Shown in pieces: positions 1 through 10,339 of a stretch of DNA of 64,000 nucleotides (positions within the stretch are counted from its first letter, which is position 1; every line of letters starts with the position of its first letter). The stretch comes from Rhodeus uyekii (taxonomy: Eukaryota > Chordata > Actinopteri > Cypriniformes > Acheilognathidae): assembly GCA_037043235.1 (NCBI GenBank), contig JAWRVZ010000492.1, positions 1 to 64,000 of the forward strand. Reading direction: 5' to 3'. A program made the position numbers and the translations under genes. The notes beneath the pieces are model-generated. The model had not been told where the DNA came from. It did not search any database and saw only the letters and a list, made by a program, of their open reading frames with translations.

Positions 1-1
1 C

Positions 2-361
2 ATCAGGTGGGCGGTCCTCACTCTGCGATATTATCTCCTGGGGCGGGAGTTCACCCTCTGTTCGGACCACGCGCCCCTGCAGTGGCTCCACCGCATGAAG
101 GATACCAACGCGCGGATCACCCGGTGGTATCTGGCATTGCAGCCGTTTAAGTTCAAGGTGGTCCACAGGCCGGGGGTCCAGATGGCGGTAGCCGACTTCC
201 TCTCCAGGAATGGGGGAGGGGGGGAGGCTGCAGGCCGGATGGTGCCCCGGCCTGAGACGGGCGGTGGGGGTATGTGGCGAGGGGGGCGTGGTTCAGCGGG
301 GTTTGCAGCGGGAGAGGGAGTGGAGAAGCGAGCGCGGCGTAAGTGGGTCAAGTGCAAATAA
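2..361 (+). CDS. Gypsy-type retrotransposon pol, RNase H end (5' end outside window)
   Basis: The frame is open from the window edge to a stop at 359-361. It reads as the end of a retrotransposon RNase H domain: residues FTLCSDHAPLQWL, then RITRWYLALQPFKFKVVHRP, then ADFLSRN, followed by a low-complexity Gly-rich tail. The upstream pol domains lie outside the window. The RNase H runs almost directly into a purine-rich tract and an LTR, with no integrase or chromodomain after it. That fits Gmr1-like elements, where integrase precedes reverse transcriptase, or an internal deletion. The family is clear; the subfamily is inference. Confidence 0.8.
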   Translation: MRWAVLTLRYYLLGREFTLCSDHAPLQWLHRMKDTNARITRWYLALQPFKFKVVHRPGVQMAVADFLSRNGGGGEAAGRMVPRPETGGGGMWRGGRGSAGFAAGEGVEKRARRKWVKCK

Positions 362-674
362 CAAACACCTGTGTCTTGTTACAGTAACTGGCGGGAAGAG
401 ACAGGATATAAGCGGCCAGGAAGTGGAGGTCGAGGGAGAAAACGACTGAGACTCGAGCGCACGGCACGTTCCCAAAGCACGGGAGAACCTGCAGAAAGAC
501 TGAGAGAGACTGAGCGATATTGAGCGCCGAGTGCAGAGCGCGGAACGAGCGCGGAACGAGCGCGCCGCCTGTTTTGTTTTGGTTTCACTTTCACTTTCAT
601 TTGAATAAAAGTTTAACGAGTCTCAGCTAAGCCGACCCTGCCTCTTCCTTCCTGCATGAACCAACCACACTACA
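273..674 (+). repeat. 3' LTR of the Gypsy-type element
   Basis: It starts TGTGGCGAGG just after a G-rich polypurine tract (about 258-271) and ends ACTACA, giving TG..CA ends. A polyadenylation signal AATAAA lies near 604. The first 30 bases recur at 32222 (plus) and in reverse near 32777-32805, so the family has several copies here. The right end near 674 is inferred from the TG..CA rule. Confidence 0.6.
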
Positions 675-692
675 TACGGTATTTTTCAGAAC

Positions 693-755
693 AGGTGATC
701 TCAACTCTTTCCCCAGCTCTGAAAATATTGGTGATTTCAATTCACAAGTTACTAC
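693..755 (-). pseudogene. FHL CCP5 exon relic
   Basis: Plus-strand bases CAGGTGATCTCAACTCTTTC and GGTGATTTCAATTCACAAGT match the two ends of the CCP5 exons at 18294-18488 and 41049-41243. The middle (about 45 bases) is missing. This is a dead exon of a further FHL copy, right beside the LTR. No other exon of that copy can be seen before FHL-1. Confidence 0.55.
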
Positions 756-759
756 ATAA

Positions 760-1830
760 TTATGATGTATTTAAGTGTTGAACAGGCTACTTAAACGACA
801 GATTACAACCTGATTTCTTGTGTATGATTTTCCGTTTTGTATTTTAAAAAGGTTTTTTTCTGAGCCAAGATTTTGACTGCATGAACTCCTAGAAACACCA
901 AATTCGACTTTGGTAGCAATATCTTTTCAAACTGATCCGACTGATGGTTTTCCAAAAAAATAAGATTAAAATCATAAATGTTCCATACACGTTCATTGAT
1001 GGGGTGAAAACGCTTTACATTAACTCTAATAGAGAATGTAAGCTTCATCCACTGTTTCTATGACTACCAATGCCTAGCAACTAAACTAGGACATGCTAGA
1101 GATATGCTAATTCATGTTAAATGTGGTTAGCAAAAATTATTGTTAAATCTTGGTAGCGACATGCTAGTCAATGCTAAATCATGTTAGTGTTCATGTTAAA
1201 AACGTGTTAAATTGTCCTAAAGGCATAGTAATTAATGTCCCCAGTATGTTAGAACATTCTTACAACATGCTAAGTTATGTTAATAAACTTTTCAAGCTTG
1301 AAGCTTTTACAGCTACTTTAAACTTTCAGGCTAGCATTTCTCAAGCCAACTTCAAAGTTTGTTTACAAACTTTACTCATCTAGTTTATTTTGGTTTTGTA
1401 AAGAAATAAAGAAATAATATTGCATGTGTACCTTCTGGCATCTTGATATACTTAAAAAGAAATAGAGTTTGATTATTTCCCCCATCAATTGTGGCCTGAA
1501 ATGCCCCTTTTAGGCTCACCCTGTCTTCTGTAAACTGCCTGCTCGGCAAATTACTTACAATAGCATTTCTTCATACTGTTTGACTGTTACAGACTGTTAT
1601 TTCTTGCAGATTGTAGCACAACACACTCTCCGGCTCGGTCCCTTGTTTTGTTTCCTGATAACAGTAGAAAGAAGTTCAGATACTCCATCATTTTTGATGA
1701 TCATTCAAAGCTGTAAAGGGTCTACTTTCTATTTGTATACACTCACAATAAAAACGAAACGCTTTTGTAAAATAAAGTATGTGCGCTTTCTGCCGTCTCT
1801 CTCGATTTAATTCCTCCTTGTCCAATCCAG
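760..1830. other. Intergenic AT-rich DNA
   Basis: No gene is supported. Between about 1070 and 1275 the motifs ATGCTA, CATGTTA and GTTAG recur at irregular spacing, like a degenerate satellite-type repeat. The rest shows no recognisable structure. Confidence 0.4.
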
Positions 1831-2340
1831 AGACCACACATGAAGGTTCCAGAGGTCTGAACAAGGGTGCCATATGGTGGCCCATCCCTGAGAAAGCAGG
1901 TCATTCCTCCACCAGAATGGGTTGTCTCATGGAAAATCAGTTCTGGGAACAAGATCTGGTCAGGCCATTACGGCTCAACTAACAAGACCTGCTGCTAGTC
2001 AATGTAATAGCACATCAGCTGCAATATGATTGGAATATAAATGACACATTTACTCCAGATGAGGAAATGGCGGGTGAGTTGCATGTAAAGGGAGCATAGA
2101 CCACCTTGAAGGTTAATGTACGCAATGGTTGATGTATTGTTCGTACCGGACCAGTGCATAATTACTGTGCAGCAACGGCCGGAACTGGTCCAGGGCAAGA
2201 TTTAATGCTAGAAACTCGAGGCTATTGATATGCCACTGCAGTCAAGGTCCTGTCCAGGAGCCCAAGGCAGCCTGTCTGTTGCATACGACACCCAAGCCAG
2301 TGGTGGAGGGACCTGTTGTGACAACGACATTGTATAATTG
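1830..2340 (-). mobile_element. DIRS-type element relic (RNase H region)
   Basis: Minus-strand pieces read TNNTSTIAYINLQGGLCS and, in another frame, DQILFPELI and CFLRDGPPYGT. They resemble the RNase H part and the following linker of fish DIRS polyproteins. Frames are broken and no terminal repeats were found. Confidence 0.5.
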
Positions 2341-2399
2341 TTCTAAGGTGAAGGGGCCAATTCTGGAATCTAATGCCGCTTCAAAGTTCTTCAGAAATA

Positions 2400-3077
2400 C
2401 AGTGGAGTTCTCTTATCTCGACATTTAACTCGCCAATCCTATTATGTCGGCGTTTTTGAAGTGGAACCGCCAAACTCCCTATTTGTCTTAGCATTTTCTT
2501 TTCGGTAATATCGATTCTTTTATGTGGCCGAACCCTAATATCTCGAGCACAAAAGAGGGACAAATTCGCCACTTCACATGGTTATCTCGTGACTCATGAG
2601 TGTTGTTCATCTCTCTGTCAGTGACACTTCTCACACAGTGAGAACTCTCTGAAGTGAAAGCACATATCAGCAGAGCACGATGTGTGTGTGGGTTTACCTA
2701 AGCCTCATACTCATTGGCGTTACCAACCAATTCATTGGTAAGGCCAATGAGTATGAGGCTTAGATAAACACACACACACACCTGCTTTTTTTTGTTCTGA
2801 CGCGCGCTCTGCTCAGCGCCACTGTTGATAGAAGAACCCGGTTGTATACTGTATAATTATAATATACTATATTGTATACTTGTAAAATCTCTGCTGTTAG
2901 TTGGTGCACATATGCCTTTTGTTGTTAGCAAACATGCACAGTTTGTGTACATTTTTATAGCATGCCGATCGCTTCATTGAATAAATCGTCATATTGGCTG
3001 TTGGTTATCTCGATCCTCGGTTTTCTCGATGCTTTTTTGCAACCCCCAGAGGCCGTCGAGATAACCGTATTCCACTG
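2400..3077. mobile_element. Tc1/mariner-pogo-like non-autonomous element
   Basis: Inverted ends CAGTGGAGTTCTCTTATCTC and (reverse) CAGTGGAATACGGTTATCTC are flanked by TA at 2398-2399 and 3078-3079, the Tc1/mariner target duplication. There is no transposase frame. It contains a long internal hairpin at 2681-2780. Confidence 0.7.
2681..2780. repeat. Inverted repeat inside the pogo-like element
   Basis: Arms 2681-2718 and 2743-2780 are complementary over about 38 bases with two or three mismatches. The 24-base loop can itself pair (TTACCAA / TTGGTAA). Confidence 0.75.
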
Positions 3078-3094
3078 TAGTTGAATTTAAAAAG

Positions 3095-3198
3095 ACAGGA
3101 GAGTAATGTTATGAATGTTAGGTTTATTCTGAAGCAATGTTAACACAGTTTCATTTTAATGTAACATGCAAGTAGACTGAAGCATCAAGTGTGTGTGT

Positions 3199-3233
<35 letters not shown>

Positions 3234-3288
3234 GCTCCTGCAGCATCTTCTCTGTCCATCTTCAGTCCCATCTGTGGGATCATCAGAT
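3095..3288 (-). other. FHL-1 last exon, 3' UTR
   Basis: The block, after an acceptor AAG|ATCTGATGATCC, recurs downstream of the other FHL copies (15181, 28907, 38455, 46652, 49292 and 57612 regions). The complementary strand has AATAAA at 3123-3128 shortly before the end of homology, so this is the likely polyadenylated exon. A GT microsatellite (3189-3232) lies within it. Confidence 0.5.
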
Positions 3289-3484
3289 CTTCATAAAGAA
3301 AACTATGATTAATGCAGAGCTACAAGCTTGAGAACATTAATGTTGTTTTTAATGAGGTTACAGACACTTGTCTATTAATAATCATTACAGATCTTTATCC
3401 TATTCTAATGTCAAAATTTGGATTGCAAAACAAATTTGTAAATCACATGTGGTAAACGTCATCAAAATGTTTAATAGTTTTTAC

Positions 3485-3519
3485 CTCTTTCTTTCTTTCA
3501 TTCATTCAGCTTATGCATT
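3485..3519 (-). other. FHL-1 penultimate exon with stop
   Basis: The minus strand shows CCAG|AATGCATAAGC and a donor GAG|GTAAAAAC. The preceding CCP10b exon ends in phase 2 with TG, so the first base here (A) would complete a TGA stop. The exon is otherwise untranslated. Splicing is inferred from consensus and from the matching block in other copies. Confidence 0.45.
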
Positions 3520-4055
3520 CTGGATCGAAAGATAAATAAATTACAGAAAAAAAGCATTCAATCTTCAAAAATATCATATAGACAACTAAAACTATCCCTA
3601 TATTAACTAAACGTTTTCTCTGTTTTAAATTCAGCAAGGATGCATCAAATTGATCAAAAGTGACAGTAAAGTTATTTCTAATGATACACAAAATTTTCTG
3701 TTTTAAATAAATGTTGTTCTTTTGAACTTTCTATTCAGTTCAGCTGTAACTGACTTGAACTGAAACCTCAACAAAAGAGGTCTATAATATCAGATGAATT
3801 ATTATCAGGATGATAAAGGTGAGTTTAGATCAACTGCAGGCAAACCTGATGACCTCAAATAATTCACATAGAAATGAAAATACTCAAACTCATAAAAATG
3901 TAGAAACAGTGCAAAATACAATATGTTATAATGTAATAAATGTATGCACAATCTGTTCACACGTCTCAGAATTCATTCATTAGAATTCACTAATTAGAAT
4001 TCATATTTTATGAAAAATAATTTGCACAAACTGTAACATTAATATCAGCACATAC

Positions 4056-4221
4056 CAACACAGTGGTTTTGGTGTCCATCCGTCTTGTGTGCATGTGGCT
4101 GTTTTTTCATTTCCACTAGACAAGCAATAGTAGTCTCTTTTTGCACCCAATATTAAATTTCCGAAAAAGTAAAGTTCTGGCCTGATCACACTCTGGTCAC
4201 GTGGAACTTCACATCTAAATT
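4056..4221 (-). CDS. FHL-1 CCP10b exon
   Basis: One CCP domain, EFRCEVPRDQSV to GWTPKPLC, with four Cys and the conserved Trp. Acceptor CAG|AATTTAGATG; donor TG|GTATGT. The 166 nt make it phase 1 in and phase 2 out, unlike the other CCP exons. Confidence 0.8.
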
Positions 4222-5370
4222 CTGAAACACAATTCACATTATTTTAATAACATACAATAAGTTCAACACCAAATGCATAAGTGTTTCTCTATAATACACA
4301 AAAAAATAAAAAATAATAAAAGCCTTTCAAGATTTACGCATTCCCATTAATAGTTAAATTCCATCTAATTAAATTGAATAATCCTTACATATTATTCATA
4401 GTATGAATTAAGAATTTTAAATTATTTAAAAAAGTAGAGCTCAATAAAAACTTATTATGTAAATTTTAAACCTATAAATCTATCAATTCAAAATGACAAT
4501 TTTAAATGGTCCATTCCCATGTGTAACAATTGGTCCTGTCTGCCTGTCTTCTTTGTCCCTTCTTGTCTGTCTGTCTGTCTGTCTGTCTTTTTTGTCACTT
4601 CCTGTCAGTAATGTCATTGTTTCACTTCCTGCACCTGTCATGTGATCAATTACTCTTTAAGTCTACCCAGGTGTTCGTAATTCCCTTTAGTATAAAACCC
4701 ACTTGTGTTTCCCTTATCTTGGTCGGTTGTTGAAGTATGTTTACAGTCATATGTGTGTCTCCTGTCCCTCAGTTTTGCACTAGAGAGTGCTGTTTTGTTT
4801 TGTTTTTAAAAGTGTTTTGTTTTTGGTTTAATAAAGGTATTTTTGAGTTGGATCCTGTCGCTTCTCATTTTGTCTCTCCGCAGCACACCAGCACGCTTCG
4901 CAACACCATGCTTAGTTAAGATATACAGAAAATACTTGTATTAAACTATTTTTTTTTTACTCTTTTAAAATTCTTAATTTATTGTAAAAAGTTGCACTCC
5001 TATAAGATAAATTATATATTTTTTTCTGTCAGGCACACAGAGAAAAAGAATGAATTGAAAACATTCAGAAGGCATGCTGGCCGCACACTGAATCCAATAA
5101 ACACTGATGAAGTCATTCATTAAGCCAGTTGACAAATGAGACAAAATGGTGTACATTTTAAATATATTGTGCCATTTATGTCAATCAATAGATTGTCTTG
5201 CAGTTCAAGTCAAAGTCAAAGTCAAAGTCAGCTTTAATGTCAATTCTGCAATATATACAGCACATACATACAGAGAATTGAAATTCTGTAACTCTCAGAC
5301 CCAAGGTGCAACCAGGTTACATTAACAGTAACAACAGCAACAAAATATATATATATCAACAACACCAAAA

Positions 5371-5410
<40 letters not shown>

Positions 5411-8400
5411 ATAATAATAGATAAAATAAAATAGATTAAGGAAATAAAGAGATAAAGTCGCGATGGTAAAGACAGTGCAAACAATAGTAGGGGGGGGGGG
5501 GTCAGGTGCATGGGGCAAAAGAGAGGAAAAGGGGCAGAGACGGGAGGGAGGTTTACAAGTTTCACTTGTACTTGAGTTTAATGATTAGATTCAGCTGATT
5601 GTCCTTAATTGTTATTCTATTTAGAAAATGGTGAATGTCTTTTGGAAAGTGAGCACTGAAGAGAGCAACGTGCTGAAAGTAGAAATGAAAATACACACAC
5701 ACATTAAAATTTAGAAATAGTGCCATATACAATGTTATAATTTAATGATTGTATGTAAAATCTGCCCAAAATTTTCATAGCCCAAGACATGATTTTTGCT
5801 TTTCACTAATTAGAATTTCTATTGTATGTTAAATAATTTGCACAAACTGTAGTATTAATGTCAGCACATACCACATAGTGGATTTGGTGTCCATCCGTCT
5901 TGTGTGCATGTGGCCTCTCCTTCCATTTTTCCTTCCTCTGGATCAAATCCAGGCAGGCAACTGTAATTTGTTTTTGCACCAAGTGTCTCATTTCCAGTGA
6001 AGTAAGAATCTGGCTCAGACACACTCTGGTCACGTGGAACTTCACATCTAAATTCTGAAACAAAATTCACATTATATAAATAACACACAATATTAATATT
6101 AAATGCAGAAGTGTTTAATTGTCCATTATCATACATTTATAAAAAAAAATGTATTTAAAACAAATTATTTGAAATGCGTATATCTTGAAAAAAATAGCCT
6201 TATTTAACGATGGGATATATTAAATTAGGATTCATTTATTGATACAATATATGTGGAGAGAAGCTGAGACCACTCAACACTCTTTCTCTGTTGGTTTCAA
6301 GCAGGTGAGACGGACATATAGCACAATGGCACTAAAACAGTTATTGATTTTGATTCAAGAAAACATTTGGACAAATAAAACTGATGCAGATGATGAGTCA
6401 TCCATATTTTTTGCTGATTTCCCAGAAGAGAAAAACAAGTCATTTTTAAATGCAATGTACATTTATGATGTCGCATTATATTATCATAGTGATGTAGAGA
6501 ACAAGAGCAAAAACTCAATTTCTGATTTTGACTTCAAAGCAAATTGGTTTAATAATAACCGACATCACTACCACAAACTTTTATGTGGACTAAATGTTGG
6601 TCATCGTAATTTTCACATATCTAAGCATCCCTCTTGATTTTCAACTACAACATTTTTTTTTCTCTAATCTGGAAGAAGTTTTAAAATACAATTATCATCA
6701 ACAATCAAAACCTCACCTTTACATGTTGGCGTTTTTCCCCAAGTTCCATTGCGGCAGAAAACAGTATCCTTCCCATTCATTAAGAATGAACGTCGACACT
6801 CATATGTTACACTAGATCCATCTTCATAATTTGTTTTAGGATTAGATATTATAACTGCATTTCCAACCTTTGGAGGACTGTCACAACCAACATCCTCTGA
6901 AGAAAAAGAAGAAACTAATGGAAATTCACGAACTCCAGTAAGACTGAGATTAACATTGTCAATAGATTGTCCACTATATGTGATGATAATTGAAAATCTC
7001 ACCCTCACAAACTGGAGTCTCCCATGTACCACGGACACATTTAATGTTGGTTGATTTGAACCCTGGATCACATTCAAATACTGTTGCTTCTCCATCATGA
7101 AAGGTCTTTTTTGATTGATTTAGTTTACCATGGTAAACACTGGGAAAAGCACCACATTCTTCCTCCGCTGTGAAAACAGGAAGCAAATATCAGTTCACAA
7201 TAATATTTCTGACAAGAGAGAGTAACAATAATGAAACTCACGGATGCACAGAGGTTCTTCAGACCAGGAGCCATTTCTGCATGTCACTGAATCCCACCAG
7301 TTCCCTGAGAATGGTTTATAACCCTCGTTGCAGGAGTAAAAGGCTTTTTCCTCAGTAGAGGAGCGGCTGCGTATGAACCCGTTTTCCACAGAGAGATCAG
7401 GACACGATTTCTGCTTTACTGTGAGAAAACAGTTAAATTTTTTTTTAGAAAATTCTGATCACATATATTTTTGCGTTATCATTATGAAGACATACACAAT
7501 GCATTAGGGGAGTGGGGTGAAAATGTTTTAATGAAGATGTCCAAAACTTTCTTAATTTGTTTATATATTATATTTTTTCATTTAACTTCCCTTTGGAATC
7601 AATATCTATGTAACCCTCTATATTTTACCAAATTAATTATACAAAGGAAATTATTAATGAAGTCTGTCAGGACAAGTGAGTGAAGAATGTATGAAAAATG
7701 AAAAAGAAAAAAAACTCAATGGGAAATGCATGTTAGTGTGATGATTGACTTTCAAATAGTTGTCCAATTCCACGAGATTACAGCTTAAGTCCCACTTAAG
7801 TCCCACCTAAGTTAATTGCAGGTTGGTCCGAAGCCATTTTCTTTCCTTTACGAGATTGGTGAGATGATTAGAAATATAATACGTCAGAGAGGTTTAATAT
7901 AGAAACATTCATATGTTCTATATTTCTTTTGGATTTGGTCATGTTTTTGTCACACATACGATCGTTTCAACATGATGATGCAAGATGGCTAGAACTAATG
8001 TGAGATTTGTCTTTCTAAAATAGAAAATAGAAAATAATGGATTTTCTGCTAGTTTTACAAACTGCTAAGAGAGATATTTTTCCATCGCTCGAACGGACAT
8101 TGTTTGGATCTTTTGAACCAGATCCTTTGAACTGATTTTTTAAAACTGACTTTTCAAACTGACTTTCTGAACTGTTTTCTTCTGAACTGTTATTTCTCTC
8201 GTGTTCTACATTACAAGGTTTTGTTGGAATGTGATTGAGTGAACTGTCAAATTTTACATTTGTGAGCCATTGTGAAGTTGTGTTGTGGTGTTCAGTGTTG
8301 TGTATTCTAGGAGATTCTTATCGCCTAGAGAGGATGTTCCCGACCAGTCAAACAACAGAAAGCCTGGGAAAAAATTTAAGTTGTGACAAGTTTAAAATCT

Positions 8401-8990
8401 TTATAAAACATTCACACAAGCAAGTATTTATTAGCAAATTGTGAAGTTACTAAATAATAATAATAATGATGTTTAGCTGCCTCAAAAACCTGTTTAACTG
8501 TTTCACCATCTTTGTATGAATGTTTCTCAACTAGTTCTGTGTATTCATGTCTAATGTCCTCTCGAAGACAGTCTGAGAAACAAACAAATGTTTTGCAAAG
8601 ACAAAACTGTCATGTACATTAAATGCTGAAGTACATGCACAACTGGTCAAAACTACATATACATTTATCCATTTGACAGACGCTTTTATCCAAAGTGACT
8701 TACATTGTACACATTGACATTCTAATCAGTTTTAACTTTCCCTGGGAATCAAACCCATGACCTAGGCGTTGCAAGCACCACTCTCTACTGTTTGAGCTAC
8801 AGGAAAGCTAAACACTAAAACTACAGTCAAATATTTTGGGAATAGCATAGAATATATACGAGTCAATACAATCTAAATTGAAAAGACATTCAAAGAAATA
8901 AAAACAAGGAAATCACTTGCCTTGACATTGGGCAAAATTGAAGTTAAACAACCAAAAGATGAAGCCAAGGAGTTTTACAGGAACTCTCAT
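4056..8990 (-). CDS. FHL-1: complement factor H-like gene, short form
   Basis: A secreted CCP-repeat protein of the factor H family, whose members bind C3b and host surfaces. Exons in transcription order: signal 8921-8990, truncated CCP1 about 8497-8572, CCP7 7242-7418, CCP8 7003-7167, CCP9 6717-6896, CCP10a 5872-6054, CCP10b 4056-4221. If the broken CCP1 exon is skipped, the phase-1 exons join into an open frame of 313 residues with five CCP domains. The stop would be formed across the last splice. Exons CCP2-CCP6 of FHL-2 are absent; their place (7440-8460) holds unrelated sequence. The introns also carry a solo LTR, a LINE-like tail and a tRNA-SINE. Expression is unknown. The exon calls are strong; the joined product is inference. 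Confidence 0.7.
4522..4905 (+). mobile_element. Solo LTR (384 bp) in an FHL-1 intron
   Basis: It starts TGTAACAATT and ends CGCAACA. It is flanked by the 5-bp duplication CCATG (4517-4521 and 4906-4910). It contains TATAAAA, a CTGT microsatellite and AATAAA. The paralogous intron near 30570 (CCATTCCCGTGCTC) has no insert. Confidence 0.8.
5206..5558 (-). mobile_element. LINE-like fragment with hexamer tail
   Basis: On the plus strand it opens with repeated AAGTCA units, so on the minus strand it ends in a (TGACTT)n tail, as some non-LTR elements do. FHL-3 near 30865 carries the uninterrupted sequence CTTGCAGTTTCACTTG, which marks the insertion. It includes AT and poly-A/poly-G runs at 5346-5402 and 5491-5501. 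The family is not certain. Confidence 0.45.
5872..6054 (-). CDS. FHL-1 CCP10a exon
   Basis: CCP domain EFRCEVPRDQSVSEPDSYF to GWTPNPLCG; four Cys; phase 1 at both ends; acceptor TTTCAG, donor GTATGTG. It is closely related to CCP10b and to the CCP6 exons, so it arose by exon duplication. Confidence 0.85.
6055..6716. other. FHL-1 intron between CCP9 and CCP10a
   Basis: No coding or mobile signal is convincing. Part of it (near 6280-6350 and 6590-6660) matches the equivalent FHL-2 intron near 16735-16975, so it is old shared intron. A 132-codon frame at 6239-6637 is not conserved there and is judged spurious. Confidence 0.5.
6717..6896 (-). CDS. FHL-1 CCP9 exon
   Basis: CCP domain starting GCDSPPKVGNAVIISNP and ending NGTWGKTPTCK; four Cys, Trp present. 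Acceptor TTCTTCAG, donor AAAG|GTGAGG; phase 1-1. This is one of two intact CCP9 exons in the window, with FHL-2. Confidence 0.85.
7003..7167 (-). CDS. FHL-1 CCP8 exon
   Basis: CCP domain ECGAFPSVYHGKLNQSKKTF to GTWETPVCEG; four Cys; acceptor CACAG, donor GTGAGA; phase 1-1, 55 codons. It is almost identical to the FHL-2 exon. Confidence 0.88.
7242..7418 (-). CDS. FHL-1 CCP7 exon
   Basis: CCP domain KQKSCPDLSVENGFIRSRSS to GSWSEEPLCI; four Cys; Trp pair NWWDS; acceptor CTCACAG, donor GTGAGT; phase 1-1, 59 codons. In this short gene it directly follows the signal exon if CCP1 is skipped. Confidence 0.88.
7440..8460. other. Unclassified insert replacing CCP2-CCP6 in FHL-1
   Basis: Homology with FHL-2 stops near 7640 and resumes near 8497. 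The sequence between has no coding frame, no terminal repeat and no match elsewhere in the window. A direct repeat AAGTCCCAC occurs at 7790-7806. Confidence 0.4.
8497..8572 (-). pseudogene. FHL-1 CCP1 exon, truncated
   Basis: The acceptor CTCAG|ACTGTCTTCG and residues DCLREDI and TELVEKHSYKDGE match FHL-2 CCP1. The exon then breaks near 8497, losing three of the four Cys. The next bases (AACAG|GTTTTTG) give only a weak possible donor. Confidence 0.65.
8668..8812 (-). mobile_element. tRNA-derived SINE in FHL-1 intron 1
   Basis: On the minus strand it opens with a tRNA-like head (TAGCTCAAACAGTAGAG, then B box GGGTTTGATTCCC). It ends with the LINE-type tail AAGTCACTTTGGATAAAAGC common in fish SINEs. 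The same insertion is in FHL-2 (22588-22732), so it predates that duplication. Confidence 0.7.
8921..8990 (-). CDS. FHL-1 signal-peptide exon
   Basis: ATG at 8988-8990 begins MRVPVKLLGF; a hydrophobic stretch FIFWLFNFNF follows and the exon ends AQCQ. The only phase-1 donor is AG|GCAAGT, a GC-type donor. The same donor is present in all four signal exons in the window. Confidence 0.85.
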
Positions 8991-10330
8991 TTTGATCTCA
9001 ATTCACAAGTATCTTTTTTTTGTTCTCTCTCTGATACTCTTGCCTGCTTGGAGATCAAGAAGTTAATCATTTACCAAAGTCAAAAATAGGCTTTTCATGC
9101 ATCAGACCACTCTGTGCATAAGCAATATTTCCTGTAAATGAAAGAATTCAAAATCTGATACGTATTTGTCATTTACACATCAAAAGAATAGTTCCTTTAG
9201 AGAGTCATTGTTATTTAACACGTAAACAGAAAGCAAAGGGTTGGTTACAAAATAATGTTGAATGAACTCTGTAGCTTAATTCTGTTAATGTTTTTTTACA
9301 TTACATTTTTTTTTACATTTTTTCATGTTCTTCTTGAATCAAATCATGAAGTGAATGAATCTGTCCGAGAGTTAGAGATAACAGATATTGAAAAAAGATT
9401 CACAACACTTTCAAACTTTTAAACATTGCAAATGTACAATCATTGCAAAATTAATCTGCAACTGCCATTACAAAGAACTGAGCAATCTATTGAAATAAAA
9501 AAAGAGAGCTTAATATTAAAATACGACTGACTTAAATTGTGGTTGTCTCTTGTGACCTAGAGGATCCTCCTCATCTCACAGTGTAAAAAAAGAAAAGAAA
9601 AATAGTTGGAAATGTAAATGCTGGATGTCATTTACTGGATCTTACTCATACTGAACTTTTGGCCTTTAACTTTATGTGCAAATGTTTGTCATGAGATAAC
9701 AGACTCTTGGCACGCAGGGAATGTGTTCAGACTATTGTCTTCTTGTGCTGTAGAAAGGGTCCAAACAGTTATAATATAAATTCCTCCCTCCACCCCATTT
9801 AAAGTGACATTTAAATGTATGATTAAATTCATTATCTTAAAAAAATACATCTTGTATTTCTGGTGTATTGAAGGAGAAAATAAAACCTCATGACTGCTTT
9901 ATAGGGTTAACACAGATTTGATTTCTCTGTCATGAAGTTTTAAACTTGATGTCAACTAGATACTCATGTGATTTTGGCACTAACAACAGCTGCCTTGTAA
10001 AGGACCTTCAGACTGTTTTACATTTAATATGATATATCTTTTCTAACTGACTGGACTGGCTTTTTCTGATAAATTGCGATCAACGATTTACAAGCATTGA
10101 TTAATTTATGTTGTTGAAATAACTAAATCCCAATAGATCCACTATTAGTAGAGAGATGCTGCACAGATAATTCACATGAGACACACAGGCAACCGCTCAC
10201 TCACTAATGCATTCCAGTAAATGTGAACTTACTGTGCTTCTGTATCTGATTTAGAACAAGGAGAACATTGTAAGAAATGTAACGACCAACTGGCAAAATA
10301 ACTGATAAGAGTTAGCCGATATCCCAGTAA
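8991..10330. promoter_or_regulatory. FHL-1 upstream region
   Basis: This region aligns with the DNA upstream of FHL-2 (22920-24245) and, over its first 550 bases, with FHL-4 and FHL-5. It must hold any FHL promoter and 5' UTR. No TATA box or specific factor site stands out. The motif ACCTAGAG near 9556 is the empty form of a hAT target site filled in FHL-4 and FHL-5. Confidence 0.4.
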
Positions 10331-10339
10331 ACACAGAAT

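Noticed and set aside
1070..1275. CRISPR-like or regular repeat array
   Set aside because: The ATGCTA motifs are short, degenerate and irregularly spaced. This is a eukaryotic AT-rich repeat.
6239..6637. Plus-strand 132-codon frame
   Set aside because: It lies in an FHL-1 intron antisense to the gene, has no domain, and is not kept in the matching FHL-2 intron.
8668..8812. A tRNA gene on the minus strand
   Set aside because: The A and B boxes are part of a SINE with a LINE-type tail. No tRNA acceptor stem or anticodon arm can be drawn with confidence.
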